A stretch of DNA of 64,000 bases, from assembly GCA_035630295.1 (NCBI GenBank), contig DASQKY010000005.1, positions 1 through 64,000 of the forward strand. Reading direction: 5' to 3'. A model generated the notes under the pieces. The model had not been told where the DNA came from and made no database searches. It worked only from the letters and a program-made list of their open reading frames with translations. This document shows, piece by piece, positions 25,756 through 33,002 of this stretch. The translations under genes and the position numbers were made by a program. The DNA comes from Acidimicrobiales bacterium. GTDB lineage: Bacteria > Actinomycetota > Acidimicrobiia > Acidimicrobiales > Iamiaceae. How positions within the stretch are numbered: the stretch's first letter is position 1; each line of letters begins with the position of its first letter.

Positions 25756-26685
25756 GTGACCGCGCCGCTCCGCTCCCGCGCTCCGCGCCCGACCGGGACC
25801 CGGCGAGGCCCGGCGCCGGTGGTCGACCTGACCGACACGGCCAGCGCCCTGGCCGCCGTGTTCGACGCCACCCCGGCCCAGGCCCCAGCCCGAGCGACCG
25901 TCCGCCGCCCGGCGCCGGCGGAGGCCGCCGCCCCGCCCCCCCACCAGCTCGACCTGGCCCTCACCGACCTGGCCGAGGTGTTCGCCGTCTACCCGTACCG
26001 GGCCACCATGCCGGCCTGCGACCACTGCGTCACCGCCGAGGAGCGGCGGGCGCTGGGCCGGCCCCCGGAGCAGGTCCCCGGCCCGGTCCTGGACCGGTTC
26101 GTGACCAAGGCGCTGATCACCTGGGGCGAGGAGGCCGACCTGAAGCGCCTGCTGCCCGAGGTCCTGGCCCGCACCTGCGACGGCCGCCTGGGCCCGCCCC
26201 CGTCCCTGGTGGGCGCCCGCCTGCGCCGGGCCGGCTGGCGGGAGTGGCCGGCGGCCGAGACCCCTGCGGTGCGCCGGGTGTTCCGGGCCGCCTGGATGGC
26301 CACCCTGGCCGAGGCGCCGGGGCCGGGGCGGCTCCCGGTGGACCGGCTGCTGAGCCTGCTGGCCACGGCCGAGGAGGACCTGGTCCCGTACCTCGGCGTG
26401 TGGGAGGACCGGCTGGAGGCGCCGGGCAACCCCGGGGCCCGCCTGGCCGCCGTCCTCCACCTGGCCGACCTGCTGACCCCCTTGGCCGCCGGGGGCCGCC
26501 GGCGCCTGGCCCGCAGCCTGCCCCTGGCCCGCCGGGGCCCGGTGGGCCAGGTCGACCAGTGGCTGCGCCAGCCGGTGGTCGTCCAGCGCCTGGCCCACGC
26601 CGCGGAGTCGCTGCGGAGCACCCCGCACCGCCCGCGCATGGACCGGGCCCGCGAGGGCTTGGCCCGTCTCCGCACCGAGCGGTAG
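25756..26685 (+). CDS. Protein of unknown function with a CDHC motif
   Basis: This 309-residue protein has a disordered first 60 residues rich in Pro, Arg and Ala, and then a mostly helical core. The core opens with YPYRATMPACDHCVTAEER, near residues 77-95, where a Cys-x-x-Cys pair could bind a metal. Further helices (LDRFVTKALITWGEEADLKR, PAVRRVFRAAWMATLAEAPG) resemble proteins of unknown function found in Streptomyces, though that recollection is weak. A TAGCCT -10 eight bases before the start suggests a leaderless mRNA. It converges with the gene at 26699-27112. Confidence 0.6.
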   Translation: MTAPLRSRAPRPTGTRRGPAPVVDLTDTASALAAVFDATPAQAPARATVRRPAPAEAAAPPPHQLDLALTDLAEVFAVYPYRATMPACDHCVTAEERRALGRPPEQVPGPVLDRFVTKALITWGEEADLKRLLPEVLARTCDGRLGPPPSLVGARLRRAGWREWPAAETPAVRRVFRAAWMATLAEAPGPGRLPVDRLLSLLATAEEDLVPYLGVWEDRLEAPGNPGARLAAVLHLADLLTPLAAGGRRRLARSLPLARRGPVGQVDQWLRQPVVVQRLAHAAESLRSTPHRPRMDRAREGLARLRTER

Positions 26686-26698
26686 CGCCGGGGCCGGC

Positions 26699-27112
26699 TC
26701 AGGGGATCTCGTGGTCCCCGGGCCAGAACTCGCGCAGGTTGGAGGCGAACTCGGCGTGGGAGCCGCCGGCCTCCTCCATGGCGGTGAGCAGGCCGCCGAC
26801 CAGGAGCCAGTAGAACGACGCCGCCTCGTCGGGCACCACGGGGGCGAGGCCGGCATCGTCGTTGACCTCCTTGGCCAGGCGCCAGAAGGCGTAGACCAGG
26901 TACTCGACCACCTCGGGCTCGGCCTCGGTGCGCCAGGTGACGTCGCCCCCCACCGAGGCGCCCGCCTCCCACTCGTCGATGTAGCCGAAGAAGGCGCGGG
27001 CGGCATCGGAGGGCACGTCCGCCCCCGGCCCGGCCCCTTCCAGCGTGGCCCGGGCGAAGGTGGCGAAGGCGCCCATGCTCAGGGCCGACACCGGACCCAC
27101 GACGACCTCCAT
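26699..27112 (-). CDS. Protein of unknown function, 137 residues
   Basis: The protein is helical and acidic, with segments such as SMGAFATFARATLE, ARAFFGYIDEWEAGA, EVVEYLVYAFWRLAKEV and AASFYWLLVGGLLTAMEE. The Trp/Tyr/Phe-rich helices suggest a soluble bundle with a hydrophobic pocket. No family is recognised. ATG 27112 lies seven bases after a TAGGGT hexamer and no ribosome site is seen. A GTG three bases upstream is an alternative start. Confidence 0.6.
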   Translation of the reverse strand: MEVVVGPVSALSMGAFATFARATLEGAGPGADVPSDAARAFFGYIDEWEAGASVGGDVTWRTEAEPEVVEYLVYAFWRLAKEVNDDAGLAPVVPDEAASFYWLLVGGLLTAMEEAGGSHAEFASNLREFWPGDHEIP

Positions 27113-27119
27113 CACCGTG

Positions 27120-27125
27120 ACCCTA
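27120..27125 (-). promoter_or_regulatory. -10 box TAGGGT of the 26699-27112 gene
   Basis: It ends seven bases before ATG 27112, in the short gap after bsaP. Confidence 0.4.
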
Positions 27126-27155
27126 CGCCCGCCCGGTGCCGGGACGCGCCCCACC

Positions 27156-27362
27156 TCAGCGGTGGTGTCCGTGGGTGACGGGACCGTGGCGGGTGCACCG
27201 GCCCCGGTGGCCGGTGGGGGTCACGACGACGGCCAGGCGGGTGCCACAAGCCGGGCAGTAGCGGGGCGGGTCGTACTGCCACCGGCAGCCGGGGCACTCG
27301 GCCACCGGGCGGCCGCAGCCCACGCAGTGCGCCGGCGGGGCGGGCGGCACCGGCTCGTCCAC
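27156..27362 (-). CDS. bsaP: Biotin synthase auxiliary protein (BsaP-like)
   Basis: This 68-residue Cys-rich protein begins 17 bases after the bioB stop on the same strand. It has five Cys in pairs or near-pairs (HCVGCGRP, ECPGC, YCPACGTR), then VVTPTGHRGRCTRHG at the C terminus with a further Cys. Actinobacterial bioB genes are commonly followed by a small protein with just this ending, named BsaP in mycobacteria, an iron-sulfur protein needed for biotin synthase activity. The assignment rests on position and on the C-terminal motif as I remember it. A plain zinc ribbon is the alternative. Confidence 0.75.
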   Translation of the reverse strand: MDEPVPPAPPAHCVGCGRPVAECPGCRWQYDPPRYCPACGTRLAVVVTPTGHRGRCTRHGPVTHGHHR

Positions 27363-27379
27363 GGGGCGCTCCCGGACGC

Positions 27380-28462
27380 TCAGATGACGGGGCCGAGGGC
27401 GCCGACGGGCATCTTCAGGTCGTCGAGCATCTTCAGGTCATCCGCCGGGCTGCGCCCCAGGTAGGTGAGGTAGTTGCCGATGATGAGGGCGTTGATGCCC
27501 GACGTCATGCCCATGGCCTGGAGGTCGCCGAGGGTGAACTCGCGGCCCCCGGCGTAGCGCAGGATGACCTCGGGGAGGCCGAGGCGGAACAGGGCGATCC
27601 AGCGGATGGCCTCCAGGGGCTCGACCGCCGGGAGGTGGGCGAAGGGCGTGCCGGCCATGGGCTTGAGGAAGTTGACGGGCACCTCGGCGGGGCCCACGGC
27701 CCGCAGCTCCTCCAGCAGCTCGAGCCGCTGGTCGACGGTCTCGCCCATGCCCAGCAGCACGCCGCAGCACAGCTCCATGCCGTGCTGGCGGACCAGGCGG
27801 CAGGTGTCGACCCGCTCGTCGAAGGTGTGGGTGGTGACCACCGAGCCGAAGTAGGAGCGGGCCGTCTCCAGGTTGTGGTTGTAGCGGTGGACCCCGCCCT
27901 CGGCCAGGCGCCGGGCCTGGTCGTCGGTGAGGATGCCGGCCGAGACGGCGACGTTGAGGCCGGTCTCGTCGCGCACCACGGGCACCAGGTCCAGGATGCG
28001 CTGGAGGGTGCGCTCGTCGGGGCCCCGCACGGCCAGCACGATGCAGAACTCGCTGGCCCCCAGGGCCGCCGTCTCGCGAGCCGCGGCCAGGACCTCGTCG
28101 GTGTCGAGGAACGGGGTGGCCTTGACCGGCGTGTCGAAGGCGGAGGACTGGCTGCAGAAGTGGCAGTCCTCGGGGCAGCCGCCGGTCTTGGCCGAGAGGA
28201 TGCCCTCGACCTCGACCTCGGGGCCGCACCAGGCCAGTCGGACCTCGTGGGCCAGGGCGGCCAGGGAGGGCACCGACGTGTCGGGCACGTGGGCCAGGCC
28301 GGCCAGCTCCTCGGCGGTGAGCATGCGCCGCTCATCGAGCAGGGCGGTCTCGGCCGCCCGCAGCGCGGCCCGGGCCCGGTCCGCGGCGAGCGGCTCCCGG
28401 CTGGAGGCGGCGGGCCCCGGCTTGCGCCCCAGGGCGACCGGCTGCGACAGCGTGTCCGACAT
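27380..28462 (-). CDS. bioB: Biotin synthase
   Basis: BioB inserts sulfur into dethiobiotin using radical SAM chemistry and a sacrificial 2Fe-2S cluster. The radical SAM motif CPEDCHFCSQS is near residues 94-104, with YNHNLET, the RIxxG-type stretch, and the C-terminal Arg/Asn-containing segments NFLKPMAGTP and GMTSGINALIIGNYLT in family order. The protein is 360 residues. Translation from ATG 28462 is leaderless-type (TAACCT seven bases upstream). Near the C terminus an 18-bp tandem duplication gives DDLKML then DDLKMP. It forms an operon with bsaP. Confidence 0.96.
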   Translation of the reverse strand: MSDTLSQPVALGRKPGPAASSREPLAADRARAALRAAETALLDERRMLTAEELAGLAHVPDTSVPSLAALAHEVRLAWCGPEVEVEGILSAKTGGCPEDCHFCSQSSAFDTPVKATPFLDTDEVLAAARETAALGASEFCIVLAVRGPDERTLQRILDLVPVVRDETGLNVAVSAGILTDDQARRLAEGGVHRYNHNLETARSYFGSVVTTHTFDERVDTCRLVRQHGMELCCGVLLGMGETVDQRLELLEELRAVGPAEVPVNFLKPMAGTPFAHLPAVEPLEAIRWIALFRLGLPEVILRYAGGREFTLGDLQAMGMTSGINALIIGNYLTYLGRSPADDLKMLDDLKMPVGALGPVI

Positions 28463-28469
28463 GCCCCGG

Positions 28470-28475
28470 AGGTTA
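28470..28475 (-). promoter_or_regulatory. -10 box TAACCT of bioB
   Basis: It ends seven bases before ATG 28462, with no ribosome site between. No BirA-type palindrome was noticed nearby. Confidence 0.45.
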
Positions 28476-28514
28476 CGACCCGCCCCCACCCGCCCCGAAA
28501 GCCACCGAGGCCCC

Positions 28515-29888
28515 TCAGCCTGGTTCCGAGAGAGGCGGCCCATCCTGGCTGTCGGCCGCGCTGGCCACGGTGAAGGCGCGACGGGTGAGGCGGACGAGAC
28601 GCCGCCGAGCCGCCGAGGACGGTTGCGGCACCATCTCGTCGGCCGCGAAGCGGTCCTGGCGCAGCAGCCGACCATCCCCGCGCCACGGGTCGTGGGTGAG
28701 CAGGCAGAAACGGTCCAGGCCGCCTGCTCGCCGGTCGATGCCCACGGAGACCACGCGCTCCCACCGGACGGCTCCCATGCCGCTCACCGCGACGACGGCA
28801 CCAGCGGGGACGTCCACGCCGACCGGCAGGTCGCCGGGCCGCACGGGTGGCCGCGTCACCGACACATCGGTCCGTCGCGAGGCCAGCAGGGCCAGCTCCT
28901 CAGCCACCACATCGCTCGCTGTCGCCGCCGCCCGCTCGTCGCGGTCGGGCCCTCCGTAGGTCGGCCCACCTTCGATGACCAGGGCGAGCTCGCGGAGCAG
29001 GCTGAGACTGAGGGAGGTGATGAGGCGGAGGAAGGGTTGGCGGTCACCTCGGTCCGCGGCAGCGAGGGCGTCGAAGTAGCGCGTCCGGTCGGTGGTCTCG
29101 ACCCAGAGGGGGATCGAGGCGGCGCGCAGCAGCCACACCGAGGCGAGGAGCCGGGCGACACGGCCGTTGCCGTCGGCGAAGGGGTGGATGGCCGTGAAGG
29201 CCTGGTGGGAGAAGGCGGCCTGCACGACGGCCGGGGCGGCCAGGAAGGCCTCGGACCGCATCTCGGTGACGAGGCGGTGCATCTCCTCGGGCACGCGATC
29301 GACGGGCGCGTACGAGTGGAACGAGCCATCGGCCAGCTGCACGTGGTTGGGGTCGGTCTTGTAGCTCCCCCGCGACAAGGCGCGCTCTTGGACGCCGACC
29401 GGCGTCAGGATCCGGTAGGTGTCCTGACCGGCGCAGGTGACGTCGTGCACCTCCCGCAGGGCGGCTTCGGTGACGACCTCGTCGCCGGTGGCCAGCTGGA
29501 GGGCGAGCTCGAAGCCGGCCAGCTGGGCCTCGAAGCTGCGACGGAAGCCGATGCCCGCCTCAACCTCGGCCTGGTCGAGCGAGATGACGTTGCGAGCCAC
29601 CGACAAGGTGAAGCCCCGGTCGGCGGCGTAGAGGCCCTCGATGGCGCCGGTGTCGACCGCGGCCGCCCGGAGCACCTCGTCCAGCGCGGCCCGGACCTCG
29701 TCGACCGGCGTTCGGTGCCGCACCACGGCCAACCGTGCCGCGGCGTCGTCCCACGAGCCGAGCCCGAGCGGCTCCGCGGCCCAGTCGGCGAACGGCGCGA
29801 ACGGTGGGTAGGCAGCGTCGGCCTGTTCCAGCCGATGGGTGACCTCGGCATCCGACGGGGTGTCCACACCTGCAGTCTGTCCGGTCAC
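28515..29888 (-). CDS. Fic-domain AMP-transferase with built-in inhibitory motif
   Basis: Fic proteins usually transfer AMP from ATP to protein hydroxyls. The active-site loop HPFADGNGRVAR is at about residues 235-246, with the catalytic His235. The N-terminal inhibitory motif [S/T]xxxE[G/N] is present as TGAIEG at 80-85, so the enzyme is probably self-inhibited. The 457-residue length leaves about 170 C-terminal residues of unrecognised sequence. No separate antitoxin gene is next to it. Its codons often end in A or T (GGA, ACT, GCA, GAT, CAT and GAA within the first 25), unlike its neighbours, so it was probably acquired by transfer. Confidence 0.92.
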   Translation of the reverse strand: MTGQTAGVDTPSDAEVTHRLEQADAAYPPFAPFADWAAEPLGLGSWDDAAARLAVVRHRTPVDEVRAALDEVLRAAAVDTGAIEGLYAADRGFTLSVARNVISLDQAEVEAGIGFRRSFEAQLAGFELALQLATGDEVVTEAALREVHDVTCAGQDTYRILTPVGVQERALSRGSYKTDPNHVQLADGSFHSYAPVDRVPEEMHRLVTEMRSEAFLAAPAVVQAAFSHQAFTAIHPFADGNGRVARLLASVWLLRAASIPLWVETTDRTRYFDALAAADRGDRQPFLRLITSLSLSLLRELALVIEGGPTYGGPDRDERAAATASDVVAEELALLASRRTDVSVTRPPVRPGDLPVGVDVPAGAVVAVSGMGAVRWERVVSVGIDRRAGGLDRFCLLTHDPWRGDGRLLRQDRFAADEMVPQPSSAARRRLVRLTRRAFTVASAADSQDGPPLSEPG

Positions 29889-29947
29889 CCGCCCTCAGGC
29901 CCGGAGGTTCCCGGCGGGATGCCGATGCCAAGAGTCGCATCGCTGTT

Positions 29948-29989
29948 CTGAGGCGCCAGCACGCAGGCCCGTGTGCGGTGGCGCCTCAG
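29948..29989. repeat. Perfect 11-bp inverted repeat, 20-base loop
   Basis: CTGAGGCGCCA (29948-29958) and TGGCGCCTCAG (29979-29989) flank a loop that contains a further GCAC/GTGC pair. It lies between the end of the F420 oxidoreductase gene and the Fic gene, both on the minus strand. It is most likely a terminator of the former, but it might mark an edge of the Fic acquisition. Confidence 0.5.
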
Positions 29990-30003
29990 AAGGGGAACCA
30001 GGG

Positions 30004-31050
30004 TCAGCCGCGGACGAGGTCGGTGATCTGGCGGAGCTGGTGGGGGGGGCCGGAGACCAGGAGGGTGGTGACGCAGGTGCGGCGCCAGCGCTCCAGGTCG
30101 TCGCGGATCTTGGCCTCGGGGCCGACCAGGGCCACGTCCTCCACCAGGGCCAGGGGCACCGAGGCGATGGCCTCTTCCTTGCGCCCACCCAGGAACAGGT
30201 CCTGGATGCGGGCCACGTCCTCGGCGTAGCCCATGCGGCTGAACAGCTCGGCGTGGAAGTTGACCTCCTTGGCCCCCATGCCGCCGATGTAGAAGCCGAG
30301 CGACATGCGGACCACGTCCGCGGCGCGCTCCACGTCGTCGTCGATGACCACCTGGACCAGGTTGGCCACCTCGAAGTCGTCGGGGCCGCGGCGGGCGCCG
30401 GGCCGGGCCCAGCCCTCCTCCAGGCAGGCCCGGTAGTGGTCGTCCAGGCCGGGCGACATGAACATGGGTAGCCAGCCGTCGGCGATCTCGGCCGCCATGG
30501 CCACGTTCTTGGGTCCCTCGGCCCCCAGGTAGATGGGCAGGTCGGCCCGCAGGGGGTGGGTGATGGAGCGCAGTGGCTTGCCCAGGCCGGTGGTGCCCTC
30601 GCCGGTGCGGGGGAGCTGGAAGTGGTCCCCGTCGTAGGCCAGGGGCTCGTCGCGGGCCAGGACCCGGCGGACGATCTCGACGTACTCGCGGGTCCGGGCC
30701 AGGGGCTTGGGGTAGGGCTGGCCGTACCAGCCCTCCACCACCTGGGGGCCCGAGGCGCCCAGGCCCAGGATGAACCGCCCACCGGTCAGGTGGTCGAGGG
30801 TGAGGGCGCTCATGGCCGTGGCCACCGGGGTGCGGGCCGCCATCTGGCACACCGCGGTGCCCAACCGGATGCGGGAGGTGGCGGCGCCGTGCCAGGCCAG
30901 GGGGGTGAAGCAGTCCGACCCGTAGGCCTCGGCCGTCCACACCGAGTCGAAGCCGAGATCCTCGGCCAGGGCGACCTGGTCGGCCACGCCGGTGGGGGGC
31001 TGGGCGAACCAGTAGCCCAGGACCAGGCCGAGCTGGAGGTCGTCGGTCAT
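30004..31050 (-). CDS. LLM-class F420-dependent oxidoreductase, Rv3520c-like
   Basis: This 348-residue TIM-barrel protein belongs to the luciferase-like family that uses reduced coenzyme F420. Its segments match my recollection of Rv3520c, a KstR-regulated gene of Mycobacterium tuberculosis: VWTAEAYGSDCFTPLAWHGA, TLDHLTGGRFILGLGASGPQ, REYVEIVRRVLARDEPLAYD and LPIYLGAEGPKNVAMAAEIA. ATG 31050 is eight bases after TACGGT. The KstR-type operator at 31086 lies between it and the divergent Rieske gene and could control both. The substrate is unknown; a steroid or side-chain intermediate is inferred from context. Confidence 0.85.
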   Translation of the reverse strand: MTDDLQLGLVLGYWFAQPPTGVADQVALAEDLGFDSVWTAEAYGSDCFTPLAWHGAATSRIRLGTAVCQMAARTPVATAMSALTLDHLTGGRFILGLGASGPQVVEGWYGQPYPKPLARTREYVEIVRRVLARDEPLAYDGDHFQLPRTGEGTTGLGKPLRSITHPLRADLPIYLGAEGPKNVAMAAEIADGWLPMFMSPGLDDHYRACLEEGWARPGARRGPDDFEVANLVQVVIDDDVERAADVVRMSLGFYIGGMGAKEVNFHAELFSRMGYAEDVARIQDLFLGGRKEEAIASVPLALVEDVALVGPEAKIRDDLERWRRTCVTTLLVSGPPHQLRQITDLVRG

Positions 31051-31058
31051 GCGGCCGC

Positions 31059-31064
31059 ACCGTA
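31059..31064 (-). promoter_or_regulatory. -10 box TACGGT of the LLM gene
   Basis: It ends eight bases before ATG 31050. The KstR-type operator begins 22 bases further upstream, over the -35 region. Confidence 0.4.
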
Positions 31065-31080
31065 GCCGGGCCCTCCTCCC

Positions 31081-31086
31081 TATACT
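31081..31086 (+). promoter_or_regulatory. -10 box TATACT of the Rieske oxygenase gene
   Basis: It would start transcription near 31093, inside the operator that overlaps its last base. The leader carries GGAG before ATG 31124. Repressor binding would cover the start site. Confidence 0.5.
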
Positions 31087-31099
31087 GGAACACGTTCTA
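31086..31099. promoter_or_regulatory. KstR-type operator 1 (TGGAACACGTTCTA)
   Basis: It matches TNNAACNNGTTNNA, the published KstR consensus, at every fixed base. It sits between the divergent LLM and Rieske genes and overlaps the Rieske -10/start region. Confidence 0.75.
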
Positions 31100-31123
31100 G
31101 TTTTCCGCGTCCGGAGCACGCCG

Positions 31124-32173
31124 ATGAACCGCTACCCGTTCCCCCTCCCCTACGGCTGGTTCCAGGTCTGCGAGCCCGAGGAGGTGGCCGCGGGGGCGAC
31201 GAAGGCCCTCTACTACTTCGACCGGCACCTGGTGGCCTGGCGCGACGACGGCGGCGAGCTGCACGTGATGGACGCCTTCTGCCCCCACCTGGGCGCCCAC
31301 CTGGGCCACGGGGGCACTGTCGAGGGCTGCCAGATCCAGTGCCCGTTCCACGGCTGGCGCTTCGACACCGAGGGCACCAACGTCGACATCCCCTACTCCA
31401 CCCGCACCAACAAGCGGGCCCGGGTCCGGGCCTACCCCACCTGCGAGGTGAACGGGAAGTCGCTGGCCTGGTTCCACCCCGACCCGGAGGTGGAGCCCCA
31501 GTGGCACGTGCCGGCCCTGCCCGAGCTGGCCGACGGCGAGGGGTGGTGGGGCCCGGTCCGCACCAGGCACACGGTGCAGGCCCACACCCAGGAGCTGGGC
31601 GAGAACGCAGTGGACTCGGCCCACTTCCGCTACGTGCACAACACGGCCGAGGTCCCGGAGATCACCTCGTACGTCACCGACGGGCCCCTGGCCGAGATGA
31701 AGTCGGTGCAGCGGTTCCCGACCCCCCGGGGCGTGGTCGACGGCTTCATCGAGTCCACCGGGTACGGGCCGGGGGTGGCCGTGGTCCGCTTCGGCGGCAT
31801 CGTCGACACCCTGCTGGTCACCTCGACCACCCCCATCGACACCGGGAGCTGCGAGACCCGCTTCGACTTCTACACCCGGTCCCTGGGTGACGCCGAGGCC
31901 ACCTCGAACGTGGCCCAGGCCTTCGTGGCCGAGGTCGACCGGCAGTTCCTGGAGGACATGCCGGTGTGGGAGCACAAGGCCCACCTGACCCGGCCGGCCC
32001 TGGCCGACACCGACGGGCCGTTCATGGCCTTCCGCAAGTGGTACGCCCAGTTCTACGCCGAGGGCACCGAGCCCGGCGACGAGCGGAGCCTGTTCCCCCC
32101 GCCGTACTGGCCCGACAAGATGGACGAGTCGCCGGCCAAGGCCACCGCCTCGGCCCGCCACGGAGGCGGCTGA
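31124..32173 (+). CDS. kshA: Rieske oxygenase, KshA-like (3-ketosteroid 9-alpha-hydroxylase type)
   Basis: KshA opens the steroid nucleus by 9-alpha-hydroxylation, with reductase KshB supplying electrons. The 349-residue protein has the Rieske 2Fe-2S ligands Cys53-Pro-His55 and Cys73-x-x-His76, the mononuclear iron ligands around DSAHFRYVH (His167, His172), and a C-terminal WEHK...DGPFMAFRKWYAQFYAEG region. The last matches the KshA ending as I remember it. Cholesterol 7-desaturase relatives share this layout, so the substrate position is not certain. No KshB is in the window. It is controlled by an operator overlapping its promoter. Confidence 0.8.
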   Translation: MNRYPFPLPYGWFQVCEPEEVAAGATKALYYFDRHLVAWRDDGGELHVMDAFCPHLGAHLGHGGTVEGCQIQCPFHGWRFDTEGTNVDIPYSTRTNKRARVRAYPTCEVNGKSLAWFHPDPEVEPQWHVPALPELADGEGWWGPVRTRHTVQAHTQELGENAVDSAHFRYVHNTAEVPEITSYVTDGPLAEMKSVQRFPTPRGVVDGFIESTGYGPGVAVVRFGGIVDTLLVTSTTPIDTGSCETRFDFYTRSLGDAEATSNVAQAFVAEVDRQFLEDMPVWEHKAHLTRPALADTDGPFMAFRKWYAQFYAEGTEPGDERSLFPPPYWPDKMDESPAKATASARHGGG

Positions 32174-32202
32174 CCACCGCCGAGCTGCTCAGGCCCCAGG
32201 GC

Positions 32203-32991
32203 TCAGGCCCGGGGCTCAGGTCCGGGGACCTGGTCGAGGAGGGTGGCGTCGCCGGCCAGGTGGCCGCCGTCGACGGTGTACTCGGCCCCGGTGACGTAGC
32301 CGGCCTCGTCGGAGGCCAGGAACAGCACCACCGGAGCCACGTCGTCCACGGTGCCCACCCGCCGGATGGGCAGGTTGCGGTAGAAGGCGGCCTGGTCGTT
32401 GGCTGCCTCGCCGCCGAAGCGGGTCATGGGGGTGTCGATGCCGCCGGGGTGCACGGTGTTGACCCGGATGCCCCGGCGGCCCAGCTCGATGGCGGCCGAG
32501 CGGGACAGGCCCCGCAGGGCCCACTTGCTGGTGGAGTAGGCGGAGAGGAAGGGCAGGCCCTCCATGCCGCCGTTGGACGAGATGTTGACGATGGAGCCGC
32601 CGCCGGCCGTGGTCATGGAGCGGGCCACCGCCTTGATGCCCAGGAAGCACCCCATGACGTTGACCTCCAGCACCCGGCGGAAGCGCTCGGTGTCGTAGCG
32701 GTCGACGGCGTCGAAGTCGAGGATGCCGGCGTTGTTGACCAACGTGGTGACCGGCCCCCAGGCCTCCTCGGTCTCGGCCACCACCCGGGTCCAGGCCGCC
32801 TCGTCGGTGACGTCGAGGGCCGCGGCCCGGGCCGCGTCGCCGATGTCGGCCGCCACCGCCTCGGCCTCGGCGGCCAGCACGTCGGCCACCACCACCCGGG
32901 CCCCCTCGCGGGCGAACAGGCGGGCCTCGGCCTCGCCCTGGCCCCGGGCCGCGCCGGTGACGATGGCCACCTTGCCGTCCAGTCGTCCCAC
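32203..32991 (-). CDS. Short-chain dehydrogenase/reductase, hydroxysteroid type
   Basis: This 262-residue classical SDR has the cofactor motif TGAARGQG near residues 12-19, NNAG near 88-91, the catalytic Ser in NISSNGG and the YxxxK pair in AYSTSKWALRG. An Asp at the end of the second strand (VVVADVLA) favours NAD. Sequence relatives include 3-alpha/20-beta-hydroxysteroid and 17-beta-type dehydrogenases, which fits the operon. GTG 32991 has GAGGGGAC just upstream. It is the last gene of the DUF35-thiolase operon, 11 bases after ltp3. Confidence 0.85.
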   Translation of the reverse strand: MGRLDGKVAIVTGAARGQGEAEARLFAREGARVVVADVLAAEAEAVAADIGDAARAAALDVTDEAAWTRVVAETEEAWGPVTTLVNNAGILDFDAVDRYDTERFRRVLEVNVMGCFLGIKAVARSMTTAGGGSIVNISSNGGMEGLPFLSAYSTSKWALRGLSRSAAIELGRRGIRVNTVHPGGIDTPMTRFGGEAANDQAAFYRNLPIRRVGTVDDVAPVVLFLASDEAGYVTGAEYTVDGGHLAGDATLLDQVPGPEPRA

Positions 32992-33002
32992 GGGTCCCCT
33001 CC

